NCBI GenBank assembly: GCA_014075275.1 | Contig: CP046179.1 | Span: 3,171,932-3,235,931, forward strand | Direction: 5' to 3' | DNA: 64,000 nucleotides | DNA from: Boseongicola sp. | Lineage (GTDB): Bacteria > Pseudomonadota > Alphaproteobacteria > Rhodobacterales > Rhodobacteraceae | Shown: positions 44,240-53,188 of the stretch, in pieces | Position numbering within the stretch: the first letter of the stretch is position 1 | Layout: each line of letters begins with the position of its first letter | The notes under the pieces: model-generated | Told to the model about the DNA's origin: nothing | Database searches by the model: none | The model's input: the letters and a program-made list of their open reading frames with translations, nothing else | Translations under genes and position numbers: made by a program

Positions 44240-45310
44240 ATGGACGATCTACGGCAGAAATATCTCGATGCCATTGCGGATGCAGGTGATGAATCCGCGC
44301 TTGAGGATCTGCGCATTGCCGCCGTCGGCAAAAAGGGCGAGGTCTCGCTGAAAATGCGTGAACTTGGACGCATGACGCCCGAGGAACGCCAAGTCGCTGG
44401 CCCGGCTCTGAACGCCCTGAAGGACGAGATCAATTCAGCCCTTTCAGCGAAGAAATCCGCGCTGGGCGATGCCGCCCTTGATGCCCGTCTGCGTGATGAA
44501 TGGCTGGACGTTACACTGCCCGGTCGCCCCAGCAACAAGGGCACCATCCACCCCGTCAGCCAGGTCACGGAAGAAGTCACAGCCATCCTCGCCGACATGG
44601 GCTTTCCCGTCGCCGAAGGACCGCAGGTGGAAACCGATTGGTTTAGCTTCGATGCCCTTAACATCCCCGATTACCACCCCGCCCGCAGCGAGATGGACAC
44701 GTTCTATATGCACCGCGAGGACGGCGATGATCGCCCGCCCCACGTGCTGCGCCCCCACACCTCGCCCGTGCAAATCCGCTCAATGCAGAAAAACGGCGCT
44801 CCGATCCGCATCATCGCGCCGGGTAGGGTTTACCGCGCCGACTATGACCAGACCCACACCCCGATGTTCCATCAGGTCGAAGGCCTCGCCATCGACAAGG
44901 ATATCTCGATGGCCAACCTCAAATGGGTACTGGAAGAATTCTTCTCGGCCTTCTTCGGCACCTCCGTCAAAACCCGCTTCCGCGCCTCGCACTTTCCGTT
45001 CACCGAGCCCTCTGCCGAGGTCGACATCCAGTGTTCCTGGGAAGGCGGCACAGTGAAAGTCGGCGAAGGCGATGGCTGGCTCGAGGTTCTGGGCTCCGGC
45101 ATGGTCCACCCCAACGTTCTGTCAGCAGCAGGTGTTGACCCGGCGGAATGGCAAGGCTTTGCCTTCGGCATGGGCATCGACCGTATGGCAATGTTGAAAT
45201 ACGGCATCCCCGACCTGCGCGCCTTCTTCGACAGCGATCTGCGCTGGCTCAGACACTACGGCTTTGCAGCGCTCGACCAACCAACACTCCACGGCGGCTT
45301 GGTGCGATGA
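44240..45310 (+). CDS. pheS: Phenylalanyl-tRNA synthetase alpha subunit
   Basis: The product is 356 aa. N-terminal helical coiled-coil ([18 protein letters not shown]), then the class II core with [45 protein letters not shown] and [23 protein letters not shown] 44240 with GGCGGAA upstream is preferred over ATG 44225. The last 26 residues ([20 protein letters not shown] and on) recur in a micro-ORF 480 bp downstream. The stop overlaps the ASCH gene by 4 bp. Confidence 0.95.
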   Translation: MDDLRQKYLDAIADAGDESALEDLRIAAVGKKGEVSLKMRELGRMTPEERQVAGPALNALKDEINSALSAKKSALGDAALDARLRDEWLDVTLPGRPSNKGTIHPVSQVTEEVTAILADMGFPVAEGPQVETDWFSFDALNIPDYHPARSEMDTFYMHREDGDDRPPHVLRPHTSPVQIRSMQKNGAPIRIIAPGRVYRADYDQTHTPMFHQVEGLAIDKDISMANLKWVLEEFFSAFFGTSVKTRFRASHFPFTEPSAEVDIQCSWEGGTVKVGEGDGWLEVLGSGMVHPNVLSAAGVDPAEWQGFAFGMGIDRMAMLKYGIPDLRAFFDSDLRWLRHYGFAALDQPTLHGGLVR

Positions 45311-45732
45311 ACGACGAATTCGAAGATCTGCAAGACACTTACCCCGGCGCCGGAACCTTCAAATTTGGCGACAACGCCAAGCTGTCCAAACGCCTGATCG
45401 CTCTGGTCCGCTCGGGCCACAAACGCGCCACCTGCGGCGCGCTAACTGATTTCACCGACGATCCGGCCTCGATGCCGGTCGTGGGCCGCTGCGACATCGC
45501 CACCAATTGGGACGACACGCCCGCCGTAGTGATCCGCACGGTGCAAGTTGATCAGGTGCGGTTCTGCGATGTGACCGAAGAGATGGCGCTGGCCGAGGGC
45601 GAAAACGTTGATCTCGAAGGCTGGCAGGAGGACCACAAAACGTATTTCGAGCGCAACGGCGGCTTTGACGCGGAAATGATGCTGGTGTTCGAGCACTTTG
45701 AGGTGGTCGAAGACTTGGCGGGGCGAGAGTAG
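45307..45732 (+). CDS. ASCH-domain protein
   Basis: The product is 141 aa. The N-terminal part [20 protein letters not shown], then [10 protein letters not shown], and the central [38 protein letters not shown] and HKTYF are typical of ASCH, a beta-barrel related to PUA that is thought to bind RNA or modified nucleosides. ATG at 45307 overlaps the pheS stop. The position between pheS and pheT is unusual. Confidence 0.8.
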   Translation: MNDEFEDLQDTYPGAGTFKFGDNAKLSKRLIALVRSGHKRATCGALTDFTDDPASMPVVGRCDIATNWDDTPAVVIRTVQVDQVRFCDVTEEMALAEGENVDLEGWQEDHKTYFERNGGFDAEMMLVFEHFEVVEDLAGRE

Positions 45733-45734
45733 TT

Positions 45735-45863
45735 ATGCGCGACGAGAGCATAGGTGGCTTGGATGCGACGGCGAACCTAAAAAACGACAGTTCGGATTTG
45801 CGCTGGCTCAGGCACTGCGGCTTTGGTTTGCTGACGGTACCGGCATTGCTTGGGGGGCTGTAA
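45735..45863 (+). CDS. 42-codon micro-ORF containing a degenerate copy of the PheS C-terminus
   Basis: It starts with ATG 2 bp after the ASCH stop and ends TAA at 45861-45863, overlapping the next ATG by 1 bp (TAATG). The first 16 residues are MRDESIGGLDATANLK. Residues 17-42 read [20 protein letters not shown] then ALLGGL, against Phe[21 protein letters not shown] then HGGL. The DNA matches the pheS 3' end over about 75 bp with many substitutions. It could be a relic of a duplication, or a real small gene in the operon, given the tight junctions. I cannot decide from sequence alone. Confidence 0.45.
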   Translation: MRDESIGGLDATANLKNDSSDLRWLRHCGFGLLTVPALLGGL

Positions 45864-46429
45864 TGGCAATCCGCCTTATCGCTAATGAGGTCGGTTCAAA
45901 TTTTTTGCTTGTCGATGTAGCCCAATCCGGCTTTCGTTTGTCTGATCAGCCTTTTTTTGTTGGGTTGATGCATGGCACGCAGGCAAATGAACTTGGCAAG
46001 CTTAGCCAGGCGCTCTTGAACCTTGCTCCTATTTATAAGCGTCGGGCTACAGAGACTGAAAAGTGGTTCTCGTTGTCATCTGGGTTGCCGGGCGGCAATC
46101 AGTTCCCGCAAATCCAATACCGTGGCGTATATCCACGGGAAGTTTCCATTTCGTCCGGATCCCAAAAGTTGACGATAATCTGGGCCAGTGCAATTACCGT
46201 GATGTCTGGAGTCGCGAACTACCCAAGCTTCAAGGATGGATGGAAGGAAATCCAGTCGGACTTGAAGTTAGCCGTTAGCGAGATTCACAATATGATTGTC
46301 CGCCCAACGGAAGACGATGAGGCGCCCATGCCTGTTAAAATGTTTGACATTGCAGAAGCAGCAACTCTGGAACGCCGAGTTATCGATGAGCTGAACAAAC
46401 GAGCTGAGCAAGAAGGTTCAAAAAAATGA
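45863..46429 (+). CDS. Unknown protein inserted between pheS and pheT
   Basis: The product is 188 aa. I do not recognise the family. It begins AIRLIANEVGSNFLLVDVAQ, has LMHGTQANELGKLSQALLNL in the middle, and ends in an acidic-then-basic helix (DEAPMPVKMFDIAEAATLER to EQEGSKK). No signal peptide or membrane segment. The start at 45863 has GGGGGG 7-12 bases upstream and overlaps the micro-ORF stop. The stop overlaps pheT by 4 bp. Codon use appears less GC-rich than pheS and pheT (for example AAT, TTT and GCT are frequent), suggesting later acquisition. Confidence 0.6.
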   Translation: MAIRLIANEVGSNFLLVDVAQSGFRLSDQPFFVGLMHGTQANELGKLSQALLNLAPIYKRRATETEKWFSLSSGLPGGNQFPQIQYRGVYPREVSISSGSQKLTIIWASAITVMSGVANYPSFKDGWKEIQSDLKLAVSEIHNMIVRPTEDDEAPMPVKMFDIAEAATLERRVIDELNKRAEQEGSKK

Positions 46430-48822
46430 AATTCACCCTCTCCTGGCTCCGTGAGCACCTCGAAACAGACGCCTCGGTCGAAGACATCGCCGAGACCCTG
46501 ACCGACCTTGGCCTTGAGGTTGAAGAGATCGTCAATCCGGCCGAGAAACTCCGCGATTTCACCATCGGCAAGGTCCAAACCGCCGAACAGCACCCCGATG
46601 CTGATCGCCTGCGCGTCTGCATGGTGGAAACCGACGAGGGCGTGAAGCAAATCATATGCGGCGCGCCAAATGCACGCGCTGGCATCACCGTCGTCATCGC
46701 CAAACCCGGCACCTATGTCCCCGGCATCGACACCACCATTCAGGTCGGCAAAATCCGCGGCGTTGAAAGCCACGGCATGATGGCCAGTGAACGCGAGATG
46801 GAACTTTCGGACGAACACGACGGCATCATCGAATTGCCCTCGGGCGAGGTTGGCGACAGTTTCGCTGACTGGCTGGCCGCCAATGACCCCTCGAAAGTCG
46901 ATCCGATGATCGAGATTGCGATCACGCCCAACCGGCAGGATGCGCTGGGCGTCGAAGGCATTGCGCGCGATCTGGCCGCGCGCGCACTCGGCACCAAAAT
47001 CGACCGCCCCGTTACCCCCGTGAAAGGCAGCTTCCCCAGCTCGATCAACGTCACCATCGACGATGACACGCTGGACGGCGCGCCCTATTTCACCGGGCGC
47101 GTCATCCGTGGCGTCAAGAACGGCCCCAGCCCCGAATGGCTGCAACAGCGCATGAAGGCCATTGGCCTGCGCCCCATCTCGGCCCTTGTCGACATCACCA
47201 ATTTCATGACCTTCGACCGCAATAGCCCCCTTCATGTCTTTGACGCCGACAAGGTGCAGGGCGATTTGCGGGTGCATCGCGCCAAGGGTGGCGAGGAACT
47301 ACTGGCGCTGGACGAAAAGACCTATACGGCCTTCCCCGGCCTGATGCTGATCTCGGATGACCGCGCCCCGGAAAGTCTTGCCGGTATCATGGGCGGCGAG
47401 GAAAGTGGTGTCAGCGAAGACACCGTGAACGTGTTCCTCGAAAGCGCCTATTGGGAGCCGATCACAATCGCCCGCTCGGCTCGCGCGCTGAAAATCAATT
47501 CGGATGCAAAGTATCGTTTTGAACGCGGCGTTGACCCTGATTTCACTCTGCCGGGTTTGGAGCTGGCGACGCAAATGGTGTTGGACCTCTGCGGTGGCGA
47601 AGCCTCGGACGTCGTCACAGCCGGGGCCGTGCCAGACATGACCCGTGCCTACAAACTGGACACCGCGCGCTGTTCGTCGCTGGTCGGTATGGACATCCCC
47701 GCCGAAACCCAACGTGCGACTTTGGAGCGCCTCGGCTTCACACTGGACGGCGACATGGCAACCCCGCCAAGCTGGCGTCCTGATGTAAAGGGCGAGGCGG
47801 ATTTGGTCGAGGAAGTCGCGCGCATCGCCTCGTTGACCAACCTTGAACCAAAGCCAATGCCCCGGATGTTTCCCGGCGTTCCCCAACCGATCCTGACGCC
47901 CCTGCAAAAGCGCGAACAGATCGCGCGACGCACCACCGCGGCGCTGGGTTACAACGAATGCGTGACCTACAGCTTCATTGACGAAGCCTCGGCCAAGCTA
48001 TTCGGCGGCGGCACAGATACTACCCGCGTCGCCAATCCGATCAGTTCGGAGATGACCCACATGCGCCCAACAATGCTGGCCGGTCTCCTGCAGGCCGCAT
48101 CGCGCAATCAGGCGCGCGGCTTCAGTGATCTGGCACTGTTCGAAGTCGGTGCGGTATTCCACGGCGGTGAGCCGGACGAACAGGAACTGCTGGTCACCGG
48201 CATTCGCATCGGCGCTACAGGCCCCAAAGATCCCCATGGCGCACGCCGCGCCGTTGATGTCTATGACGTCCGCGCAGACGCCGAAGCGGTGTTGTCAGCC
48301 CTTGGCGCACCCGCAAAAACGCAATTCTCGCGCTCGGCGAAGGATTGGTGGCATCCGGGCCGTTCATCGCGGATCACCCTAGGTCCGAAGATCATCCTCG
48401 GCTCGTTTGGTGAACTGCACCCGCGCGTTTTGAACGCTCTGGACGTCAAAGGCCCGGCCGTCGGCTTCGCCCTGCATCTGTCGGCAATCCCACAACCAAA
48501 GGCCAAATCCGCCTCGCGCGGGGCGTTGCGGATGAGCGGTTTGCAAGCGGTCGAACGCGACTTTGCCTTTGTGCTTGATGCCGATGTTGAGGCAGTCAAT
48601 CTGGTGAATGCGGCAGCAGGGGCGGACAAGGCGTTGATCGAAGAGGTGCGCGTGTTTGACGAATTCATTGGCGGATCACTGGGCGAGGGTAAAAAATCTC
48701 TGGCGATCACGGTGCGGATGCAGCCCATGGCCAAAACCCTTACCGATGAAGAGATTGAAGCGGTGGGCGCGAAGATTGTTGAGAAAGTCACCAAAGCCAC
48801 TGGTGGTGTCCTTCGCGGCTAA
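46426..48822 (+). CDS. pheT: Phenylalanyl-tRNA synthetase beta subunit
   Basis: The product is 798 aa. The N-terminal tRNA-binding OB-fold (TIGKVQTAEQHPDADRLRVC), B1, B3/B4 editing (SALVDITNFMTFD, PLHVFDADKV), B5 (ATPPSWRPDVKGEADLVEEV), the class II-like core and the C-terminal FDX-ACB anticodon domain (RDFAFVLDADVEAVNL, then MAKTLTDEEIEAV) are all present. The ATG overlaps the upstream gene by 4 bp. Confidence 0.97.
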   Translation: MKFTLSWLREHLETDASVEDIAETLTDLGLEVEEIVNPAEKLRDFTIGKVQTAEQHPDADRLRVCMVETDEGVKQIICGAPNARAGITVVIAKPGTYVPGIDTTIQVGKIRGVESHGMMASEREMELSDEHDGIIELPSGEVGDSFADWLAANDPSKVDPMIEIAITPNRQDALGVEGIARDLAARALGTKIDRPVTPVKGSFPSSINVTIDDDTLDGAPYFTGRVIRGVKNGPSPEWLQQRMKAIGLRPISALVDITNFMTFDRNSPLHVFDADKVQGDLRVHRAKGGEELLALDEKTYTAFPGLMLISDDRAPESLAGIMGGEESGVSEDTVNVFLESAYWEPITIARSARALKINSDAKYRFERGVDPDFTLPGLELATQMVLDLCGGEASDVVTAGAVPDMTRAYKLDTARCSSLVGMDIPAETQRATLERLGFTLDGDMATPPSWRPDVKGEADLVEEVARIASLTNLEPKPMPRMFPGVPQPILTPLQKREQIARRTTAALGYNECVTYSFIDEASAKLFGGGTDTTRVANPISSEMTHMRPTMLAGLLQAASRNQARGFSDLALFEVGAVFHGGEPDEQELLVTGIRIGATGPKDPHGARRAVDVYDVRADAEAVLSALGAPAKTQFSRSAKDWWHPGRSSRITLGPKIILGSFGELHPRVLNALDVKGPAVGFALHLSAIPQPKAKSASRGALRMSGLQAVERDFAFVLDADVEAVNLVNAAAGADKALIEEVRVFDEFIGGSLGEGKKSLAITVRMQPMAKTLTDEEIEAVGAKIVEKVTKATGGVLRG

Positions 48823-48836
48823 CTGCTGTTTAATTG

Positions 48837-48915
48837 GCGCACCTACGGTGCGACACCACGAATGGCCTGGCCTGTGCAGGCCAGGCGGTTCTGAGTATTT
48901 ATGAACAGAAGAATG
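48837..48915 (+). repeat. Hairpin + GAGTATTTAT element, copy 7
   Basis: GCGCACC..GGTGCG is followed by a perfect 9-bp hairpin CCTGGCCTG-TG-CAGGCCAGG (48866-48885), then CTGAGTATTTATGAACAGAAGAATG. It is immediately downstream of pheT and is likely its terminator. Confidence 0.65.
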
Positions 48916-48930
48916 GGGGGGCGTTGTCCT

Positions 48931-49380
48931 ATGACCTTGAACGTGTATCTATCCGGCGAAATCCACACCGATTGGCGTGAGCAGATTGTGAGCGGCGCGG
49001 CAGGACTGGATGTGACTTTTTCCTCACCCGTAACTGACCACGATGCATCCGATGACTGCGGAGTTGCGATACTCGGCGCAGAAGATTCAAAGTTCTGGCA
49101 CGATCACAAGGGGGCCAAGGTCAACGCTATCCGCACTCGTCTTGGGATCGAAAACGCCGATATAGTGGTGGTGCGTTTCGGGGAGAAATACAAACAATGG
49201 AACGCAGCTTTTGACGCGGGCATGGCGGCAGCACTTGGTAAATCGCTGATTGTCCTCAGCATGCCCGAGCATCAGCACCCCTTAAAAGAGGTGCATGCCG
49301 CGGCTCTGGCAGTGGCAGAAGAACCGCGGCAAGTGGTCGAAATTCTGACCTATATTCTGAACGGCAAACTGCCTGATTAG
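48931..49380 (+). CDS. ytoQ: YtoQ-family protein
   Basis: The product is 149 aa. The family begins MTLNVYLSGEIHTDWREQIV and contains FSSPVTDHDASDDCGVAIL, KGAKVNAIRTRLGIENADIV and FDAGMAAALGKSLIVLS, a nucleoside-deoxyribosyltransferase-like Rossmann fold. The function is unknown. An upstream ATG at 48901 lies inside the repeat element tail, so 48931 is chosen. Convergent 4-bp stop overlap with the GST pseudogene. Confidence 0.85.
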   Translation: MTLNVYLSGEIHTDWREQIVSGAAGLDVTFSSPVTDHDASDDCGVAILGAEDSKFWHDHKGAKVNAIRTRLGIENADIVVVRFGEKYKQWNAAFDAGMAAALGKSLIVLSMPEHQHPLKEVHAAALAVAEEPRQVVEILTYILNGKLPD

Positions 49381-50087
49381 TGATCACGCGATGGTATTTT
49401 GAGGCCGCGCTGAACTGCCGGACGCTCAAGGAAACGCGCCAGATAGGCTTTCACGTTGGTGAAATCATCCCAGCCGACCTGATCCTGAACGCCGTAGCGG
49501 TCCAGCCCCCAAAGCCAGGGCGCAATCGCGATGTCGGCGATGGAAAAGTCGCCTGCGATCCACTCCTTACCCTCAAGGCCTTCTCCTAGGACACCAAGAA
49601 GACGCTTGGCTTCGTCAATGAAACGTTGCCGAGGGCGGGGATCTTCGATCTCTGCGCCCGCGAACTTGGCGAAGTATCCCAACTGTCCGAACATCGGCCC
49701 AATGCCCCCCATCTGGAACATCAGTCATTTGAGGACTTCATATCGATCTTTGCCGATCTTGGGCAGAAGTTTGCCAGTCTTATCAGCCAAATAGATCAGG
49801 ATGGCGCCGGATTCGAACAATTGAATCGTTTCACCTCCGGGCCCATTCCGATCAATAATGGCCGGTATTTTGCCATTGGGGTTCAGCGATCGGAACTCGG
49901 CACTTTTTACATTGGCTTCAGCCAATGTGACGCGATGCGGTTCGTAATCCAGGCCCAATTCTTCAAGTGCGATCGACACTTTGACGCCGTTCTGAGTCGG
50001 AAATGAGTACAGCTGGATGGCGTCCGGTCGCGTGGCGGGCCAACGGTAGGTGATCGGGAATTCTGCGAGCGGGGTTAGAGCGTCCAT
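49377..50087 (-). pseudogene. Glutathione S-transferase gene with in-frame TGA
   Basis: The frame starts at ATG 50087 (MDALTPLAEFPITYRWPATR) and reads a GST N-terminal domain (IQLYSFPTQNGVKVSIALEE, NPNGKIPAIIDRNG, FESGAILIYLADKTG). It then stops at TGA 49725-49727 after KDRYEVLK. The same frame resumes without shift (LMFQMGGIGPMFGQLGYF, the GST C-terminal helices, GDFSIADIAIAPWLWGL) to the end at 49377. Homologues have Trp at that position (VLxWLMFQMGG), so one TGG to TGA change is the whole defect; full length would be 236 aa. This is the second such case in the window. Recent inactivation, read-through or a base-call error are the options. Confidence 0.88.
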
Positions 50088-50239
50088 GACGGCTCCTCCA
50101 ATAATTCGTGCGTGCTATCCCACATAAGTAGGAATTTACTCCACGGAACCCTTAGATCTGTGCGATTTTGTGCTAGTGGGTATGCACGGGACGCAGGGGA
50201 TGACCTGTGTAAAGGGAAACAAAGGGAATATCTGAAACC

Positions 50240-50641
50240 ATGATGCAGGAATTCAAAGATTTCATTGCCAAAGGCAATGTCATGGACATGGCCGTTGGTA
50301 TCATCATCGGCGCAGCTTTTACGGCAATCGTTCAGTCGCTGGTGGGCGACCTGATCAATCCGATTATCAGCCTGTTTACCGGGGGGATTGATTTCTCGGG
50401 ACTGGGCATTCAACTCAGCGAAGGCGAAGACGGTGCTGTCTTTGCATACGGTAACTTCATCATGGCGATCATCAACTTCCTGATTATCGCCTGGGTCGTA
50501 TTCATGCTGGTCCGCAGCGTGAACCGCATCAAAGAGGCGGCCGAGAAGGAAGAGGAAGCTGCACCTGCGCCGGAGGCTCCAAAAGGGCCCACACAGGAAG
50601 AGCTTTTGACAGAAATTCGCGATGCTCTGAAGGCGAAGTAA
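50240..50641 (+). CDS. mscL: Large-conductance mechanosensitive channel
   Basis: The product is 133 aa. [20 protein letters not shown] and [20 protein letters not shown] form TM1, followed by the periplasmic loop and TM2 ([20 protein letters not shown]), then the cytoplasmic bundle with a Glu/Ala/Pro linker and [13 protein letters not shown]. It is a homopentameric pore that releases solutes on hypo-osmotic shock. A terminator follows. Confidence 0.97.
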   Translation: MMQEFKDFIAKGNVMDMAVGIIIGAAFTAIVQSLVGDLINPIISLFTGGIDFSGLGIQLSEGEDGAVFAYGNFIMAIINFLIIAWVVFMLVRSVNRIKEAAEKEEEAAPAPEAPKGPTQEELLTEIRDALKAK

Positions 50642-50660
50642 GACCTATATATTCTGGTTG

Positions 50661-50690
50661 AGGGCTCCGTCGTTGCGGGGCCCTTTTCTT
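50661..50690 (+). terminator. Rho-independent terminator of mscL
   Basis: AGGGCTCCG pairs with CGGGGCCCT (one bulge) around TCGTTG, followed by TTTCTT. Confidence 0.75.
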
Positions 50691-50739
50691 ATGGCCGGTT
50701 GGGTGTCAGTCTTATGTGACCTTAATGCGGAGAATTAAC

Positions 50740-51294
50740 ATGGCGGCGATACCCCCGGTTTGTGATTTTGGCTGGCAAGCACCGGACTTTCGTCTGAAAG
50801 CGACGGACGGTCAGATGTATTCCCTGGCGGACGTATCTGGTCCCAATGGGGCCGTTGTTGCCTTTATTTGCAACCACTGTCCTTATGTTTTGGCGGTGAT
50901 GGACCGGATTATCCGTGATGCCCGGGATCTTCAGCCACTCGGTATTGGCTTTGCCGCAATATGTTCCAATGACGCTTCAACCCATCCCGCTGACAGTTTT
51001 GAAAACATGCAGGTGATGGCGCGTGAACGCGGTTTTCCATTTCCCTATCTTCACGACACCAGCCAGAGCGTTGCACGGGATTATGACGCTGCCTGCACGC
51101 CGGATTTTTTCGGGCTGAATGCTGACTTGCAGTTACAGTATCGTGGCCGAATTGATGCATCGCGCGCGCAAACCGGGCCAGCCGATCTGAGACGGGATCT
51201 TTTTGAAGCTATGCGTGAGGTTGCCGAGACCGGGAAAGGTCCACAGGAGCAGATCGCGTCGATGGGGTGTTCGATCAAGTGGAAAGCGGCCTGA
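50740..51294 (+). CDS. Peroxiredoxin/thioredoxin-like (AhpC/TSA) family protein
   Basis: The product is 184 aa. The thioredoxin fold has the Cys-x-x-Cys in VVAFICNHCPYVLAVMDRII and a later cis-Pro region (ACTPDFFGLNADLQLQYRGR). It matches the thiol-disulfide or peroxide-reducing group often labelled 'thioredoxin family protein' with a CNHCPYV motif. GCGGAGA precedes ATG 50740. Its target is unknown. Confidence 0.85.
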   Translation: MAAIPPVCDFGWQAPDFRLKATDGQMYSLADVSGPNGAVVAFICNHCPYVLAVMDRIIRDARDLQPLGIGFAAICSNDASTHPADSFENMQVMARERGFPFPYLHDTSQSVARDYDAACTPDFFGLNADLQLQYRGRIDASRAQTGPADLRRDLFEAMREVAETGKGPQEQIASMGCSIKWKAA

Positions 51295-51321
51295 CGGCGT
51301 TTCGCCGACTACGTCGTCGAG

Positions 51322-51387
51322 GTAGGGGGGCGCTGCTCCCACCTCGCTTTGCTCGTTCCCCCGGGAGTATTTTCGCCAGAAAGAAGA
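51322..51387 (+). repeat. Hairpin + GAGTATTTT element, copy 4
   Basis: GGGGGGCGCTGCTCCC and a second small hairpin are followed by CCCCCGGGAGTATTTTCGCC and AGAAAGAAG. It is downstream of the peroxiredoxin-like gene, in its orientation, and abuts the end of ald. Confidence 0.7.
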
Positions 51388-51390
51388 TGC

Positions 51391-52506
51391 CTACATCTTC
51401 AGGGCCAGCTGTGGGGAAGTCACGTCGATCCCCAGTGCCTTGCCGACTGCAAAGTAAGTCAGTTTTCCCGCGTGCACATTCAAACCGGCCAGCAAATGCG
51501 GATCATCTGTACAGGCTTGCTGCCAGCCCTTGTCAGCAAGCGACAACAGGAACGGCATCGTTGCATTGGTCAGCGCAATTGTGGATGTGCGTGCAACTGC
51601 GCCGGGCATATTGGCGACGCAATAGTGCATGATCCCATCAACATCGTAGATCGGGTCGCGATGTGTGGTTGCTTTCGAGGTTTCGAAACAGCCGCCCTGA
51701 TCGATGGCCACATCAACAATCGCAGCCCCCGGTTTCATGGAGGATAGTTGCGCGCGTGTGACCAGTTTTGGTGCAGCGGCCCCCGGGATCAAAACGGCAC
51801 CTATTACCATATCAGCGGTTTCAACCAGTTCGGCCGTGGCTGCAGCGCTGGCATATCTGTTCTTAAAATCCCGGCTGAAGACGTCGTCTAAATAGCGAAG
51901 GCGGGGCAGGGACCGGTCCAGAACAGTTACATCCGCCCCCATGCCGGCAGCGATCTTGGCTGCATGGGTGCCGACGACGCCGCCAATGACCACAACATTT
52001 GCTGGGCCAACGCCGGGCACGCCACCCATCAATACCCCGCGACCACCGTTGGCTTTTTGCAGGGTCCAGGCGCCGACCTGCGGGGCCAGACGACCGGCAA
52101 CCTCAGACATTGGTGCCAACAAGGGCAGGCCGCCCCGGTCATCGGTTACTGTTTCATAGGCAATGCAGGTCGCCCCGCTGGCCAAAAGATCATGGGTCTG
52201 TTCCGGGTCTGGTGCCAGGTGCAGATAGGTGAACAGCAACTGCCCATCGCGCAGCATTTTGCGTTCCGCTGGCTGCGGTTCTTTCACTTTAACGATCATG
52301 TCTGCCGTTTCAAAAATCTCTACCGCAGTTCCTAAGATCTTGGCACCGACAATGCGATAATCTTCGTCCGGGAAGCCAGCGCCAACGCCGCCTCCTGTCT
52401 CGACATAAACTTCGTGACCGTGCCGAACAGCCTCGCCAGCGGTTGCTGGTGTCATGCCGACACGGAATTCTTGTGGTTTGATCTCTTTAGGGCACCCGAT
52501 TTTCAT
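51391..52506 (-). CDS. ald: Alanine dehydrogenase
   Basis: The product is 371 aa. It interconverts L-alanine and pyruvate plus ammonia with NAD. MKIGCPKEIKPQEFRVGMTP, the substrate Lys in IVKVKEPQPAE, the catalytic His in LFTYLHLAPD, and the NAD-binding VVVIGGVVGTHAAKIAAGMG with TVLDRSLPRL are all there. The 61-residue upstream extension is excluded in favour of the family start at 52506. Divergent from an Lrp/AsnC regulator. Confidence 0.96.
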   Translation of the reverse strand: MKIGCPKEIKPQEFRVGMTPATAGEAVRHGHEVYVETGGGVGAGFPDEDYRIVGAKILGTAVEIFETADMIVKVKEPQPAERKMLRDGQLLFTYLHLAPDPEQTHDLLASGATCIAYETVTDDRGGLPLLAPMSEVAGRLAPQVGAWTLQKANGGRGVLMGGVPGVGPANVVVIGGVVGTHAAKIAAGMGADVTVLDRSLPRLRYLDDVFSRDFKNRYASAAATAELVETADMVIGAVLIPGAAAPKLVTRAQLSSMKPGAAIVDVAIDQGGCFETSKATTHRDPIYDVDGIMHYCVANMPGAVARTSTIALTNATMPFLLSLADKGWQQACTDDPHLLAGLNVHAGKLTYFAVGKALGIDVTSPQLALKM

Positions 52507-52603
52507 GACCCAAACTCCCCTAACTGATGGACATATATGGCCAGAACTTCGGCGCAATGGCGCGCTTATTTCTTTGGATGTTGGCGCTAATAGTGGTAGA
52601 ATA

Positions 52604-52628
52604 TTCGAACAAACCCTGAAATTTCGAA
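52604..52628. promoter_or_regulatory. Two TTCGAA palindromes in the ald/aldR gap
   Basis: TTCGAA occurs at 52604-52609 and 52623-52628, 19 bp apart, about two helical turns. Spaced dyads of this kind fit Lrp-type binding. The AT-rich surroundings include the likely aldR promoter. Confidence 0.35.
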
Positions 52629-52641
52629 TGATTTTTGTGCC

Positions 52642-53103
52642 ATGACCAATATCGACGCGACAGATGCCCGCATCCTGAATGTTCTGCAAAAGCGGGGTCG
52701 TATTTCCAATGCGGACCTCTCAGATGCCATCAATCTTTCGGCATCAGCTTGCCACCGCCGGGTGCAGCGGCTGGAAGACTCCGGAATTATCCGCGACTAC
52801 GTTGCTCTGTTAAACCCGCGCAAACTCGGTCGCCCCACGGTCGTCTTCGTTGAAATCACGCTCTCAGGCCAGGCCGACGAAGTGCTCGACGCATTTGAAA
52901 AGCAGGTCAAGCTCATCCCCGATGTGCTTGAATGTCACCTGATGGCCGGGACCGCCGACTATCTTTTGAAAGTCGTGGCCGAAGACACCGAAGACTTCGC
53001 GCGCATCCATCGCCGGTACCTTGCCCGATTGCCGGGTGTGGCGCAGATGCACTCGTCTTTTGCACTGCGGACCGTTCGGCAAACAACCGCACTTCCTGTC
53101 TAG
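52642..53103 (+). CDS. aldR: Lrp/AsnC-family regulator of alanine dehydrogenase
   Basis: The product is 153 aa. N-terminal HTH: DARILNVLQKRGRISNADLS, then SASACHRRVQRLEDSGIIRD. C-terminal RAM effector domain: PDVLECHLMAGTADYLLKVV and FARIHRRYLARLPGVAQ. Divergent from ald, as in many alphaproteobacteria where the regulator activates ald in response to alanine. The regulatory link is inferred from position. Confidence 0.88.
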   Translation: MTNIDATDARILNVLQKRGRISNADLSDAINLSASACHRRVQRLEDSGIIRDYVALLNPRKLGRPTVVFVEITLSGQADEVLDAFEKQVKLIPDVLECHLMAGTADYLLKVVAEDTEDFARIHRRYLARLPGVAQMHSSFALRTVRQTTALPV

Positions 53104-53105
53104 GC

Positions 53106-53159
53106 TTTTCTTTCTGGCAAAATACTCCGGGGTGGTCTGGAGGGGCAGAGCCCCTCCAG
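53106..53159 (-). repeat. Hairpin + GAGTATTTT element, copy 5
   Basis: Read on the minus strand: perfect 10-bp hairpin CTGGAGGGGC-TCT-GCCCCTCCAG, then CCCCGGAGTATTTTGCC and AGAAAGAAAAG. It lies in osmC orientation, downstream of the OsmC gene, and also separates it from aldR. Confidence 0.7.
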
Positions 53160-53188
53160 CGGGTCGCGGCACGTCAGTGCGGGGAAAC

